A stretch of 64,000 nt of DNA from JABMMZ01 sp044357345 (lineage in GTDB: Bacteria; Bacteroidota; Bacteroidia; NS11-12g; UBA955), in assembly GCA_044357345.1 (NCBI GenBank), contig JBIKPR010000003.1:1-64000 (forward strand), written 5' to 3'. Positions 36,312 through 45,986 of this stretch are shown here, one piece after another. The notes beneath the pieces were generated by a model, which was given only the letters and a program-made list of their open reading frames with translations, made no database searches and was not told where the DNA came from. Made by a program: the position numbers and the translations under genes. Each line of letters begins with the position of its first letter. The stretch's first letter is position 1.

Positions 36312-37427
36312 ATGAACTTTAATTCAACTTTAAATTACATTACGCCTTCTGCCTCCATGTCAAAGGGTTTAACCGAGGTGGAAGTTTTTGCAAATTTAGC
36401 CGTTGGCAGTCCAGATATTTTACCTCCAACAGAAATCAATACACTTTGTTTGGAATATTGCAAAAACCCTAATTTTGCTTACGGACAAACCAAAGGCTCC
36501 ACCAAAGCATTGACTAATTTACATAAGTTGGTTTTCAACAGCAATCCTAGCATAAATCCAAGCACACAAATAAGCTTATGCAATGGTGCTAAGTTTGGGG
36601 TTTATTTAACCCTAAAAACTATTTGTAATCCAGATGATCACGTTATGTTGTTGCAGCCTTATTGGCTAAGCTACCCAGATATTTGCAAAAGTCTTGGTTT
36701 GCGTTGGTCTGGATTTGAATACGACTTTAATTTAAATAACTATCATATTGAGAACTTAAAGAAATGCTTGCTATCATCAAATTCAAAAGTTTTAATGCTC
36801 AATAATCCGAACAACCCATCGGGGAAATTATTATCACCTGATTTTATAAGCGAAATCATTGGCTTTTGTGAGAATCTTGGAATTTGGGTAATTTTAGACG
36901 AGGTATATAAAGATCTTAATTTTGCTAAGCAAAATAATTTGCATGAAAATTTGAATGCTTCGAACCTAATAAGGATAGGTTCTTTGTCAAAATCTATGGC
37001 ATTGGCAGGAATGCGTATTGGATATGTGCAAGGAAGTGAAGACTTTGTTTCTAACTTCAATTTGTTTAACCAACATATAAGTACCTGCATCAATAGTTTA
37101 TCCATGTTTTTAATGGAAAATATGAGCAGAGATTGCTATGACTCCTTTTCGAAATATTGTGCAGAAACATATAAAGATCGCTATGAAACCGCAAAAGTCA
37201 TTTTAAAAAGTAAGGGATATTCATTTTTGGAAAGCGAGTCTTCATTTTACCTCTTAGTTAAAGTGACACCTCATTATCAAGACATCGAAAGTGCTATAAA
37301 AGCTCTGGAACAAAAGGGCATTATCGTCACCCAAGGCGCTCATTATGGTGAACAATTTAAAGATTATTTCAGGGTATGTTTAACCTTGCCAAAAGCAAAA
37401 CTTGAAGAAACTTTGAGTTTGTTTTAA
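36312..37427 (+). CDS. class I/II PLP aminotransferase
   Basis: This 371-residue fold-type I aminotransferase of the aspartate-aminotransferase group has NNPNNPSGK, LDEVYKDL and the Schiff-base lysine in GSLSKSMALAGMRIGY, with a C-terminal FRVCLTLP arginine site for an alpha-carboxylate. It differs from the five DegT enzymes in that it should use an amino/keto acid. It could supply an amino acid for the ATP-grasp ligase upstream; this is inference. Confidence 0.83.
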   Translation: MNFNSTLNYITPSASMSKGLTEVEVFANLAVGSPDILPPTEINTLCLEYCKNPNFAYGQTKGSTKALTNLHKLVFNSNPSINPSTQISLCNGAKFGVYLTLKTICNPDDHVMLLQPYWLSYPDICKSLGLRWSGFEYDFNLNNYHIENLKKCLLSSNSKVLMLNNPNNPSGKLLSPDFISEIIGFCENLGIWVILDEVYKDLNFAKQNNLHENLNASNLIRIGSLSKSMALAGMRIGYVQGSEDFVSNFNLFNQHISTCINSLSMFLMENMSRDCYDSFSKYCAETYKDRYETAKVILKSKGYSFLESESSFYLLVKVTPHYQDIESAIKALEQKGIIVTQGAHYGEQFKDYFRVCLTLPKAKLEETLSLF

Positions 37428-37603
37428 ATAACACTAACAGACCATTAAAGACAAGATAAGAAATCTTATATAATTTCCTTTGCAATTTAATCTTCTATTG
37501 TTTAGACTATCACATCAAATTCTAAAATGAAAAGGTAAAAACCTTCCAAAACCTATATAAATAATCAACTCTTAAAGTATACATTTAAACAAATAAATAC
37601 AAA

Positions 37604-39493
37604 ATGTGCGGTATCTCTGGAATATATAACCTTAACAACACCCCCGTTTCATTAGAAACATTAAAAAGATTCACCGACTCAATGGTGCATCGCGGTCCCG
37701 ATGGGGCAGGTTATGAATTGTTTGACAATGAAACACTTGGTTTGGGTCAGCGTCGTTTGTCAATTCTAGATTTATCTGAAAATGGAAAGCAACCTATGTC
37801 ATACGCTGAGGGGCGTTTTTGGATAACCTACAATGGGGAAATTTTTAATTTTATAGATGTAAGAGTTGAACTACAAGGATTGGGTCATACCTTCAAATCA
37901 GACACAGATACAGAAGTAATTCTAGTTGCTTATGCAGAATGGGGTAAAGCTTGCTTAGATAAATTCAATGGCATGTGGGCTTTTGCTATATGGGATGAAC
38001 AAGAAAAAACATTATTTCTAGCTCGAGACAGATTTGGGATAAAACCATTGTATTACACACACCAAGCAAATAACTTTTTTGCTTTTGCTTCCGAAACAAG
38101 AGCATTTAAGTTTTTAGATGGATTTAAAAGAGAATTCGATGACGAATTACTCAGACTAAATCAAAAAGATTCTTATGCACTTGAAGGTTTAGGATACACA
38201 CCTTTCAAAGATATTCTGCAGATCTTGCCGGGGCATTATCTGTATGTTACCAAAGAAAATGAAACCATTGAACAAAAACGTTGGTGGCACATAGATGACC
38301 ATTTGCACAAAGAAATACCTAAAACATTTGAAGCACAAGCTGAGAAGTTTTATGAATTGTTCAGAGATGCATGCCGAATCAGGTTGGTGAGTGATGTTCC
38401 TGTAGCTACAGCTTTAAGTGGAGGATTGGATTCTTCTTCGGTATACAGCGTCGTTTATGACATTCTTCAAACAGAAAGTTTAGGCAGAGTAAACAAAGAT
38501 TCCCAAAGGGCCTTTTCTGCCATTTTTCCTGGCCTGCCTCAAAATGAAAAAGAATACGCAGATGCCGCGGCTAAATTTGTAGGAGGCAATATAAATTATA
38601 TTGAAACTGATTTCTCGGATTTGGGTAAGCAAATAGAAATAGATACAGAATTGTGTGATTTTATTTCACCTTCGCCAATAACAGCAGTTTCTGCAGTTTA
38701 TAAGGGAATGAGAGAGAATGGAATTACTGTATCAATGGATGGACATGGGGTAGATGAGATGTTGTATGGCTACCGTGATATGGTTTATAATCTATTTAAT
38801 AATAACCTATACAATAATTATCCCAAGCAAAGAGAAGAAATTAAAAAGGTTTTAGTTGAAACCTACCATCCTGATAATAGAAAAGCTTTAATGGATAGAT
38901 TAGAAAAAAATATTCAACAAGAGTCTGGACTTTTATCGGCTAGTAAAAGATTTGTCAAAGGGGTAGCACGTAAAATGTTTAAACCGGAAACCGATTTAAT
39001 GCTTGGCTATTTGCCTTTTAAAATGCCAAAACCATTAGGAGAACCCTATGATTTTAGCCATAAACCGTTTGAAGAGCGAATGGTTTACCATGAGTTTTTT
39101 GAACATTGTTTGCCAGCATTATTAAGAAATTTTGATCGAGCATCCATGATGAACAGTGTTGAAATTCGTATGCCATTTATGGATTGGCGTTTGGTAACTT
39201 ATGTATTCTCTTTGCCTACAAGTACTAAAATAGGTCTAGGTTTTACAAAATTGTTGCTAAGAGAAGCCATGAAAGACAAAATGGATGAAACCGTAAGAAC
39301 AAGAACATTCAAGGTTGGCATAGGAAGTCCAGTGGAATTTTGGTTTAATGGGGCATTAAAAGAGTGGGTACTTGACACTGTAAAAGAACAAAAACAAAAG
39401 GATGAACTAATTCTTGCTTATAAATCAGGTGGGGCAGATGCCAATTTAGTTCGAGATACTTGGTTGAATGTCAACATAAATTTAATGAAATAA
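37604..39493 (+). CDS. asnB: asparagine synthetase B-like amidotransferase
   Basis: This 629-residue enzyme has an N-terminal class II glutaminase domain beginning MCGISGIYN (Cys2 nucleophile) and a C-terminal synthetase domain with the PP-loop ALSGGLDSSS near residue 270 and DGHGVDEMLYGY. In polysaccharide loci AsnB relatives amidate uronic acids, so it may act on the glycan rather than make asparagine. The 176-bp gap upstream marks a possible new transcription unit. A heavily decayed copy of its last ~150 codons lies at 48030-48475. Confidence 0.9.
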   Translation: MCGISGIYNLNNTPVSLETLKRFTDSMVHRGPDGAGYELFDNETLGLGQRRLSILDLSENGKQPMSYAEGRFWITYNGEIFNFIDVRVELQGLGHTFKSDTDTEVILVAYAEWGKACLDKFNGMWAFAIWDEQEKTLFLARDRFGIKPLYYTHQANNFFAFASETRAFKFLDGFKREFDDELLRLNQKDSYALEGLGYTPFKDILQILPGHYLYVTKENETIEQKRWWHIDDHLHKEIPKTFEAQAEKFYELFRDACRIRLVSDVPVATALSGGLDSSSVYSVVYDILQTESLGRVNKDSQRAFSAIFPGLPQNEKEYADAAAKFVGGNINYIETDFSDLGKQIEIDTELCDFISPSPITAVSAVYKGMRENGITVSMDGHGVDEMLYGYRDMVYNLFNNNLYNNYPKQREEIKKVLVETYHPDNRKALMDRLEKNIQQESGLLSASKRFVKGVARKMFKPETDLMLGYLPFKMPKPLGEPYDFSHKPFEERMVYHEFFEHCLPALLRNFDRASMMNSVEIRMPFMDWRLVTYVFSLPTSTKIGLGFTKLLLREAMKDKMDETVRTRTFKVGIGSPVEFWFNGALKEWVLDTVKEQKQKDELILAYKSGGADANLVRDTWLNVNINLMK

Positions 39494-39496
39494 GTG

Positions 39497-39527
39497 TTTG
39501 GGAGAAACTTATTTAATGATATTATTG
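39497..39527 (+). promoter_or_regulatory. Bacteroidota-type promoter
   Basis: TTTG at 39497-39500, a 19-bp spacer and TATTATTG at 39520-39527, one mismatch from TAnnTTTG. Transcription would start near 39533, 14 nt before the amidotransferase ATG. This suggests that gene has its own promoter inside the operon. Confidence 0.5.
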
Positions 39528-39546
39528 TAATCTAAATATAAAAAAA

Positions 39547-41373
39547 ATGTGTGGAATCTTTGGCATTATAGCTCAAAAAAATGTAGATAAGTATGATTTA
39601 AATCAATTAGCAATTCATTCACAAAATAGAGGAAAAGATTCGAGTGGATTAATATATTTGAAAAAACATCAATACCAGATAATTCGAGCGGATTATAGTA
39701 TTGAAAAATTGATTAACATAGTCAAACCCTATGATTCGACCATTGTATTAGGCCATAGTAGACTTATAACAAATGGATTGTCAGATAATCAACCTGTAAT
39801 TAGAGATAATATTTTTGTTTTACACAATGGAATTATTGTAAATGAAGGTGAAATATGGGAAAACTTATCCGTTGAAAGAAAGTATAAGATAGATTCAGAA
39901 GTTATAAATGCTATTACAATTGAACATTTAAATCAAAATAAACCAATTGAGCAGCTGGCGGAAGTGATTCTAGAAAAATGCAAAGGGGTTGTATCTTGTG
40001 CATTAGTAATTCAGAGTCTAGGTAAGTTAATATTGTTTTCAAATAATGGCAGCTTATATACCGGTAGTAAAGGCAATGCCATTTATTTTGCATCTGAAAA
40101 ATATCCGCTAAATAAAGTAGGTTGCTATCAAGTTACCCAGATTAATGGGTCATTTCAAATGATTGACATACCTATACCAAATGATTTAAATTACAATTTG
40201 AAGGATATAATAGGTAGAAAAGAAAATCTAATACCTGAATTTATTTTTGACAAAACACAGGCATCTTTACTTGAATATAAAACACATAAAATTAAAAGAT
40301 GTACGAAGTGTATTTTGCCTGAAACAATGCCTTTTATAAGATTTGATGAGTTTGGGGTTTGCAATTATTGTCATAATTATAAACCACGAAATAATCCAAA
40401 ACCCAAAGAAGAGTTATTTAAATTGGTAGAGCCCTACAGGAAAAAAGAGGGATTGGAATGTATAGTTCCTTTTTCTGGTGGAAGAGACAGTTGTTATGGA
40501 TTGCTTTTAGTAGCAAAGGAATTAGGATTAAGAGCTGTAACCTATACTTATGATTGGGGAATGGTTACGGACTTAGGAAGGAGAAACATCAGTAGAATGT
40601 GTGGCGAACTAGGGGTAGAAAATATCATTATAGCCGCTGATATTTCAAAAAAAAGAAAAAATATTCGAATGAATTTAGAAGCATGGCTAAAGGCGCCTCA
40701 TCTAGGAATGATGGCAATTTTAACTGCTGGTGATAAGCATTTTTTCCAACATATTGACGATGTAAAGAAGCAAACTGGTGTTGAATTAAATCTTTGGGGT
40801 TTTAATCCTATGGAGACCACTTTTTTTAAAACTGGCTTTTTGGGGATTAAACCAGATTTTGAGGAAGAAAGAACATATAGCACAGGAGCAATGAAACAGT
40901 GGCATTATCACTTAAAGCGTTTCCGCGTCATGATGGATAGTCCGGGTTATTTTAATTCGTCACTTTGGGACACTTTATCTGGGGAGTATTATAGAAGTAT
41001 TGTAAAGAAATTAGACTATTACCACATATTCGATTATTGGCGTTGGGAAGAAGATGTTATCAATGCAACATTAGTAAATGATTATGGATGGGAATTAGCG
41101 CCAGATACTAACACAACATGGCGAATAGGAGATGGAACTGCTGCGTTTTATAATTATGTGTATTATACTGTTGCAGGTTTTTCAGAACACGATACATTTA
41201 GAAGTAACCAAATTAGAGAGGGGCAAATTACAAGAGAGAGGGCTCTAGAGTTGGTGGAAGATGAAAACCAACCAAGGTATCAAAATATCCGATGGTATTT
41301 AGATACCTTAGGTATAGATTTTGAAAGCGTTATTAAAATTGTAAATGCCATACCAAAATTGTATGAAAAATAG
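39547..41373 (+). CDS. glutaminase fused to WbpG-like N-acetyl sugar amidotransferase
   Basis: This is a 608-residue two-domain protein. Residues 1 to ~215 are a class II glutaminase domain (MCGIFGII, Cys2 nucleophile; LGHSRLITNG; LHNGIIVNE). From ~250 follows a WbpG/PseA-type domain: paired cysteines RCTKCILPETMPF... CNYC, then PP-loop PFSGGRDSCYG near 310 and a long conserved C-terminal part. WbpG turns the acetamido group of ManNAc3NAcA into an acetamidino group using ammonia made by HisH2/HisF2. Here the ammonia source is fused and of a different fold. It fits the WbpI/E/D/B-like genes at 12-16 kb. Confidence 0.85.
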   Translation: MCGIFGIIAQKNVDKYDLNQLAIHSQNRGKDSSGLIYLKKHQYQIIRADYSIEKLINIVKPYDSTIVLGHSRLITNGLSDNQPVIRDNIFVLHNGIIVNEGEIWENLSVERKYKIDSEVINAITIEHLNQNKPIEQLAEVILEKCKGVVSCALVIQSLGKLILFSNNGSLYTGSKGNAIYFASEKYPLNKVGCYQVTQINGSFQMIDIPIPNDLNYNLKDIIGRKENLIPEFIFDKTQASLLEYKTHKIKRCTKCILPETMPFIRFDEFGVCNYCHNYKPRNNPKPKEELFKLVEPYRKKEGLECIVPFSGGRDSCYGLLLVAKELGLRAVTYTYDWGMVTDLGRRNISRMCGELGVENIIIAADISKKRKNIRMNLEAWLKAPHLGMMAILTAGDKHFFQHIDDVKKQTGVELNLWGFNPMETTFFKTGFLGIKPDFEEERTYSTGAMKQWHYHLKRFRVMMDSPGYFNSSLWDTLSGEYYRSIVKKLDYYHIFDYWRWEEDVINATLVNDYGWELAPDTNTTWRIGDGTAAFYNYVYYTVAGFSEHDTFRSNQIREGQITRERALELVEDENQPRYQNIRWYLDTLGIDFESVIKIVNAIPKLYEK

Positions 41374-41397
41374 CAGTGTAACTTGGAAGTTATTAGT

Positions 41398-42612
41398 TTG
41401 AAAATTACAATTGTTACATATACTTTTCCTCCATCAAATGAAATAGGAGGAAGAAGATGGGCTAAATTAAGTCAGTATTTATCTAAACTAGGTCACGATG
41501 TTGGAGTAATTTGTTCAGATTATGGAGTAGATAATAAATGGTATGATTCTGATTTCAAAGATATTGATATTAATACATTACCAAAAAATTACCCTGATTG
41601 GTTAAATGGAATTAATTTAACTTTTAAGCAAAAGTGTTTTTATCATTTAACAATTTTAGCAAGCAGATTATTTAGTAAAAATAACATATTTGATAAAAGT
41701 ATTGCTTGGGAAACCCCCTTGTTAGAAATCTTAGAAACAATATATAATAAGAAGGGGATTGATGTTCTTGTCATGACTGGTGGCCCTTTCTCTTTGTTGC
41801 ATTATGGGACATTGTTTAAGGAAAAACACAAAGAGGTAAAGCTGGTATGTGATTTTAGGGACCAATGGACATGGGGTAGTCTTTATGGAATGGAAAATTT
41901 GCCAACTCGTCAAAAAAGCTATCAAGAATTTCAGGAAACTAGGGTAATGGAATTTGCTGATATTATTAGTTACTCGACACAAAGCATAGGTGATTATTTA
42001 ATTAAAAAGTATCCACAATCCGCACAAAATTTATATTTATTACCACATGCTTTTGATCCTATTAAATTTTCAAAACTAGATGATACTGCTGATAGGTCTG
42101 GTTTTATTTATGGAGGCACAATATATGATGGTTTAGAACCTATATTCAATAAATTATTAAAACTTTTAAATAAGGATAATTTTAATAATTTCAAGTGGGA
42201 TATTTATACCAATCATTCTTACCCTTTGCTCCAAATAGAAAAAGCAAAGAGCAAAATTAAATTACTTCCTTTCATTCCGGAAGAAGATTTATTTGTTAAA
42301 ATCAAAAATGCAAAAGCATATTTGGTTTTTTTCCCTGAAAGTGAAAAAGATATAATCTCTACCAAGTTTTGTGAAATTATCTATACTCAGACTCCAATAA
42401 TATATGTTGGCGAGGAGGGTGCAGTTTCGAAATTTATTAAGGAGAAAAAAGTTGGCATTCATATATTGCCGGAAAATATTGATAACGAATTGCCATTATA
42501 CATCAATGGGGACGTCCCTGTTGATTTTAGTTTTTTTGATATAAATCAATTTTCATTTCCTCTAGTTACAAAAGGGTTTTCAGATAAATTAGAAATAATA
42601 AATAGTCAATAG
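41398..42612 (+). CDS. GT4-type glycosyltransferase
   Basis: This GT-B protein of about 404 residues has MKITIVTYTFPPSNEIGGRRWAK at the start and a C-terminal donor domain (FIPEEDLFVKIKNAKAYLVFFPESEKD... STKFCEIIYTQTPI). No ATG is present near the N-terminus. TTG at 41398 gives the standard family start and is chosen over TTG 41383. Downstream lies an 800-bp scarred region, so this is the last intact gene of the first operon. Confidence 0.75.
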   Translation: MKITIVTYTFPPSNEIGGRRWAKLSQYLSKLGHDVGVICSDYGVDNKWYDSDFKDIDINTLPKNYPDWLNGINLTFKQKCFYHLTILASRLFSKNNIFDKSIAWETPLLEILETIYNKKGIDVLVMTGGPFSLLHYGTLFKEKHKEVKLVCDFRDQWTWGSLYGMENLPTRQKSYQEFQETRVMEFADIISYSTQSIGDYLIKKYPQSAQNLYLLPHAFDPIKFSKLDDTADRSGFIYGGTIYDGLEPIFNKLLKLLNKDNFNNFKWDIYTNHSYPLLQIEKAKSKIKLLPFIPEEDLFVKIKNAKAYLVFFPESEKDIISTKFCEIIYTQTPIIYVGEEGAVSKFIKEKKVGIHILPENIDNELPLYINGDVPVDFSFFDINQFSFPLVTKGFSDKLEIINSQ

Positions 42613-43042
42613 TTTAATATTGATAACGCCTAATTTATAAATTATTGGCATTTATTTTTTACTTAAAACAATAAAATTAATTAAACTAACAAAGAATAAA
42701 AAAGCAAATCTTTTGTGAATGTATATGTGCTATAAAGATTGAGCTTAAGTTGTCTTAAGCCACCAAAAGGAAATTAAAAAATATGGAGTACCAAAATCTT
42801 TAAAAGAAGTATAGGCAGTCTGTTGATTTTTAAGTTTAACGTTAGCTTCTCAGGGTGAGTGCTAGATTCCTTAAGATCTATTAAAATGAATTCAATGGAC
42901 TAGTAAGACAAAATAATCTAGGTATGAATTTTGAGTTGACAAATACGAATCTTTTTTATAAGCCATAAATTAACACACTAATCAAGATAAGTAAAATTCT
43001 GTGAACTAATTTGTAATCTATGAGAAAAAATAAAATAACAAA
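42613..43042. other. non-coding stretch, probably decayed DNA
   Basis: These 430 bp contain no open frame of useful length. One frame (42762-42960) strings together coding-like pieces broken by many stops (KEIKKYGVPKSLKEV, then IQWTSKTK), which hints at a dead gene that I could not identify. The last ~45 bp loosely resemble the leader of the AlgD-like gene at 48629. Confidence 0.4.
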
Positions 43043-43193
43043 ATGAAAATAGGAATATTAGGTTTAGGTTATGTTGGCATAGTAAATGTAGCCTGCTTAT
43101 CAAAACAAGGGTATACTGTTTATTGTACAGATGTAAAAAAACAAAAAGTTACTGCTGTTAAAGAAGGCAAAAGTCCAATTTTAGAACCGCAAG
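43043..43193 (+). pseudogene. 5' fragment of the AlgD-like dehydrogenase gene
   Basis: The first ~150 bp of the gene at 48629 are repeated here with four mismatches (including the ATG and the GILGLGYVGIVNVACLSKQG coding region), then the match stops abruptly. Two of the changes are silent. The break occurs inside GCAAG, which is shared with the IS3 right end that follows. Confidence 0.9.
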
Positions 43194-43313
43194 CAAAATT
43201 CTAATTTTAAAAGCAGGGAGGCTAGCCTGCCTGCTTTTAAAGAACCTTTAATATTGAAGAATTAAATGAGAAACATTATCTTTGAATCCTGTACTAAAAA
43301 AGGGAGGGTTACA
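43189..43313. mobile_element. IS3 right-end remnant
   Basis: These 125 bp align without gaps to 53671-53795 of the complete IS3 element, with one mismatch in the palindrome, and end in the same terminal GGTTACA. No transposase frame or left end remains. The element was once inserted or recombined here and most of it was lost. Confidence 0.9.
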
Positions 43314-43429
43314 GAGTCGTATTCATAGAACAAAAACATAAAAATTATAATCACCCAAATTAAATGAGAAATTTTGCAAAAAAAATTTGAGGTGGAATAA
43401 AATGGTTGGCAACATTATACAAAATATAA

Positions 43430-45052
43430 GTGAATAAAATAGTATTATCAATTAGGAAATGTCCTTACGAATGGCTTTCAGCTGTCTTGTTGTTTGTATA
43501 TTTCTTTCCAGTCATATTTATGCCCAATAAAGCTTTGTTTTTAATCCATGACAATATGGATGGAACGATACCTTTATTGGTTTTTTTAGGTAATTCAGAG
43601 GCCTATTTTGCTTCAGGACAAACAATTGTAGATGGTGTGATGGGAGGAGTTCCAAGAGCTACTCTTCCATCTGCATGGAATTTTTTGAGTTTGAGTTTTT
43701 ATATTTTTCCTCCATTATTTGCATATGTCTTTCACTATGCCATCCAACATCTTATCGCTTTTTTTGGGATGAGGACTTTTATTCAATCATTTATTTCAAA
43801 AGATAAAAAAATACTGAACGGCGTTGCTCTCGCATTTGCTTTTTTACCATTTTTTCCTGGAGCAAGTATGACTGTTGCAGGATTGCCAATATTGGCATGG
43901 GCATTGGTTGGTATTTTTAAAAAACAAAATACAGTTTACCATTGGTTAATTGTAATTTTATTTCCATTTTTTAGCTCTCTTCCAATTGGAAACATGTTTG
44001 GTTTTCCAACATTATTTTTACTTTCATTATTAGGTGTTTTTTACAATCATTGGAATTTAAGTTTTAGAATTTTTTTACCATTTATAGTTCTAAGCATCTT
44101 CACTATTGTTTCAGAATACCAACTTATTGAACTAATCCTCTCTGGATTTGAGTCCAATAGAGTTTCTGAGATAGCCAGTCAAAGCAAACTTAATTTCAAA
44201 GGTGTTATTGGAACAACTATACTAGGTTTTCTGTTCGGTCATTATCACTTTCATAGTTTACATATACTTGTATTTATTTCTGCATTCTTTTTAGGCATTT
44301 ATCTTATTGTTAAAAGAAAATTGAATGATTTATTGTCAATATTAGTTGTGCCATTTTTGATATTGTTCTTTTGTTTTATGACTATATACATTCCGTACAG
44401 CGGTATATTAGGAAATGTGCAAATCAATATTCGATTTTGGGCTATTTTTCCATTTCTATGGTATGGATTATTTGCTTTTGTCTTAAGAGTAATCAAAATT
44501 GGCCAAATAAGTAAATTATTAATCCTTTCTCAGGTATTATGGACAATGTTCTTGGTTTTTCCCAATGACTATTATGGATCAAAGGATGCCGAAAATGTAT
44601 TTGCTCAAACCTTTATTAAGTCTAGCCAAAATGAGTATTCAACGTTTGAAAACTATTATAAAATAGCCGATTTTACAAAGATTTCACAAAACTTCCCTGA
44701 GATTAAAAAAAGCAATATTGTTTGTTTGGGTTTTGTGCCCGGTATTGCATTGTTCAATGGTTATAAAACTTACGATGCTTATCTCAATATCTATCCATTG
44801 GAGAAATGGAAAAATTGGAAGACAATTAATAGTGAAGAATATAAACTTTCAAAGGAAATGGATTTCTTTTCTAATAAAGCTTTTTTATTTTCAAATGAAC
44901 TAGAAAATGGCAATAAAATTACAACTGCGCTAAAGTGGAATTTAATTGAATTAAGAAAAGCCAATGTAAAATATATTATTTCAACTTTAAATGAAATACC
45001 AGGGTTTGAAAAATCGGCCCAGTTAGGTTCATTATCGATATATAAATTATAA
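43430..45052 (+). CDS. multi-pass membrane protein (DUF6044-like, GT-C type)
   Basis: This 540-residue protein has a GTG start and about a dozen hydrophobic helices. The early loop reads FLIHDNMDGTIPLLVFLG, followed by GVPRATLPSAWN and HLIAFFGMRTF, which recall the DUF6044/YkoS-like family with a GT-C-like acidic loop. A short soluble C-terminal domain follows. It lies 116 bp after the IS remnant and 15 bp before a polyprenyl-phosphate glycosyltransferase gene. The pair could transfer sugars in the periplasm. Confidence 0.65.
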   Translation: MNKIVLSIRKCPYEWLSAVLLFVYFFPVIFMPNKALFLIHDNMDGTIPLLVFLGNSEAYFASGQTIVDGVMGGVPRATLPSAWNFLSLSFYIFPPLFAYVFHYAIQHLIAFFGMRTFIQSFISKDKKILNGVALAFAFLPFFPGASMTVAGLPILAWALVGIFKKQNTVYHWLIVILFPFFSSLPIGNMFGFPTLFLLSLLGVFYNHWNLSFRIFLPFIVLSIFTIVSEYQLIELILSGFESNRVSEIASQSKLNFKGVIGTTILGFLFGHYHFHSLHILVFISAFFLGIYLIVKRKLNDLLSILVVPFLILFFCFMTIYIPYSGILGNVQINIRFWAIFPFLWYGLFAFVLRVIKIGQISKLLILSQVLWTMFLVFPNDYYGSKDAENVFAQTFIKSSQNEYSTFENYYKIADFTKISQNFPEIKKSNIVCLGFVPGIALFNGYKTYDAYLNIYPLEKWKNWKTINSEEYKLSKEMDFFSNKAFLFSNELENGNKITTALKWNLIELRKANVKYIISTLNEIPGFEKSAQLGSLSIYKL

Positions 45053-45067
45053 AGAAATGTTATTAAA

Positions 45068-45985
45068 ATGAAAATTTCAATTGTAAGTCCAGTTTATAAA
45101 GCCGAGAACATTCTAGACGAGTTAGTCAAAAGAATAGTAACGGAAGTGTCGAGAATTACTGATGATTTTGAACTCATATTAGTTGAAGATGGTAGTCCCG
45201 ACATCTCATGGGAGAAAATAGAAAAAAACTGCAATTTGGATAAAAGAATTAAAGGCATCAAATTATCAAGAAATTTTGGTCAGCATCATGCAATTACTTG
45301 CGGATTAGACAATGCAGCTGGAGAGTGGGTAGTTGTAATGGATTGTGATTTACAAGATAGACCAGAGGAAATTATCAAATTATACCAAAAAGCATTAGAA
45401 GGTTTTGATATTGTTTTTGCAAGAAGGTTTAATAGAAAAGATAAATTCATTAAAAAATTAAGTTCAAAAATATTTTATAAAACTTTTTCATATTTGTCAG
45501 GTATAGACCAAGATGGTACAATTGCTAATTTTGGAATTTATTCAAAAAATATTGTTGAAAAAGTAATTCAATTGAGAGAGCCGATGAGAGCGTTTACTCC
45601 AATGGTTAAATGGATTGGTTTTAATTCAACTAACATCAATGTTGAACATGCAGAAAGATTGGAGGGTAAAACTTCTTATAATTGGAGTAAGCTAATCAAT
45701 TTAGGGTTAGATATAGCTTTAGCATATAGTGATAAGCCATTAAAATTAACGGTAAAATTGGGATTTTTAATTTCTTTCTTTTCTTTCATTTTTGCAATAG
45801 TAAGTATTGTAAGATTTTATATTGGGAGTATAACTATTACAGGTTATACTAGCTTACTCGTTTCAATTTGGTTTTTATCAGGATTGCTTATCTTTATATT
45901 AGGTATAGTAGGCTTGTATATAAGTAAAATATTTGAAGCTGTAAAAGCTAGACCATTATATGTAATTGAAAATAAAACATTTTAA
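45068..45985 (+). CDS. polyprenyl-phosphate glycosyltransferase, GtrB/ArnC-like
   Basis: This 305-residue GT2 enzyme has SIVSPVYKAENIL, VEDGSPDISWE, the RNFGQHHAITCGLD block, the metal site DCDLQDRPEE and two C-terminal membrane helices. This is the layout of GtrB and ArnC, which load a sugar onto undecaprenyl phosphate. With the GT-C-like protein just upstream it would form a two-part system that adds side branches outside the inner membrane, as in O-antigen glucosylation. The substrate is unknown. Confidence 0.88.
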   Translation: MKISIVSPVYKAENILDELVKRIVTEVSRITDDFELILVEDGSPDISWEKIEKNCNLDKRIKGIKLSRNFGQHHAITCGLDNAAGEWVVVMDCDLQDRPEEIIKLYQKALEGFDIVFARRFNRKDKFIKKLSSKIFYKTFSYLSGIDQDGTIANFGIYSKNIVEKVIQLREPMRAFTPMVKWIGFNSTNINVEHAERLEGKTSYNWSKLINLGLDIALAYSDKPLKLTVKLGFLISFFSFIFAIVSIVRFYIGSITITGYTSLLVSIWFLSGLLIFILGIVGLYISKIFEAVKARPLYVIENKTF

Positions 45986-45986
45986 A

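Noticed and set aside
36743..37105. Open frame of 120 codons on the minus strand
   Set aside because: It lies fully within the class I aminotransferase gene, which has all its family motifs.
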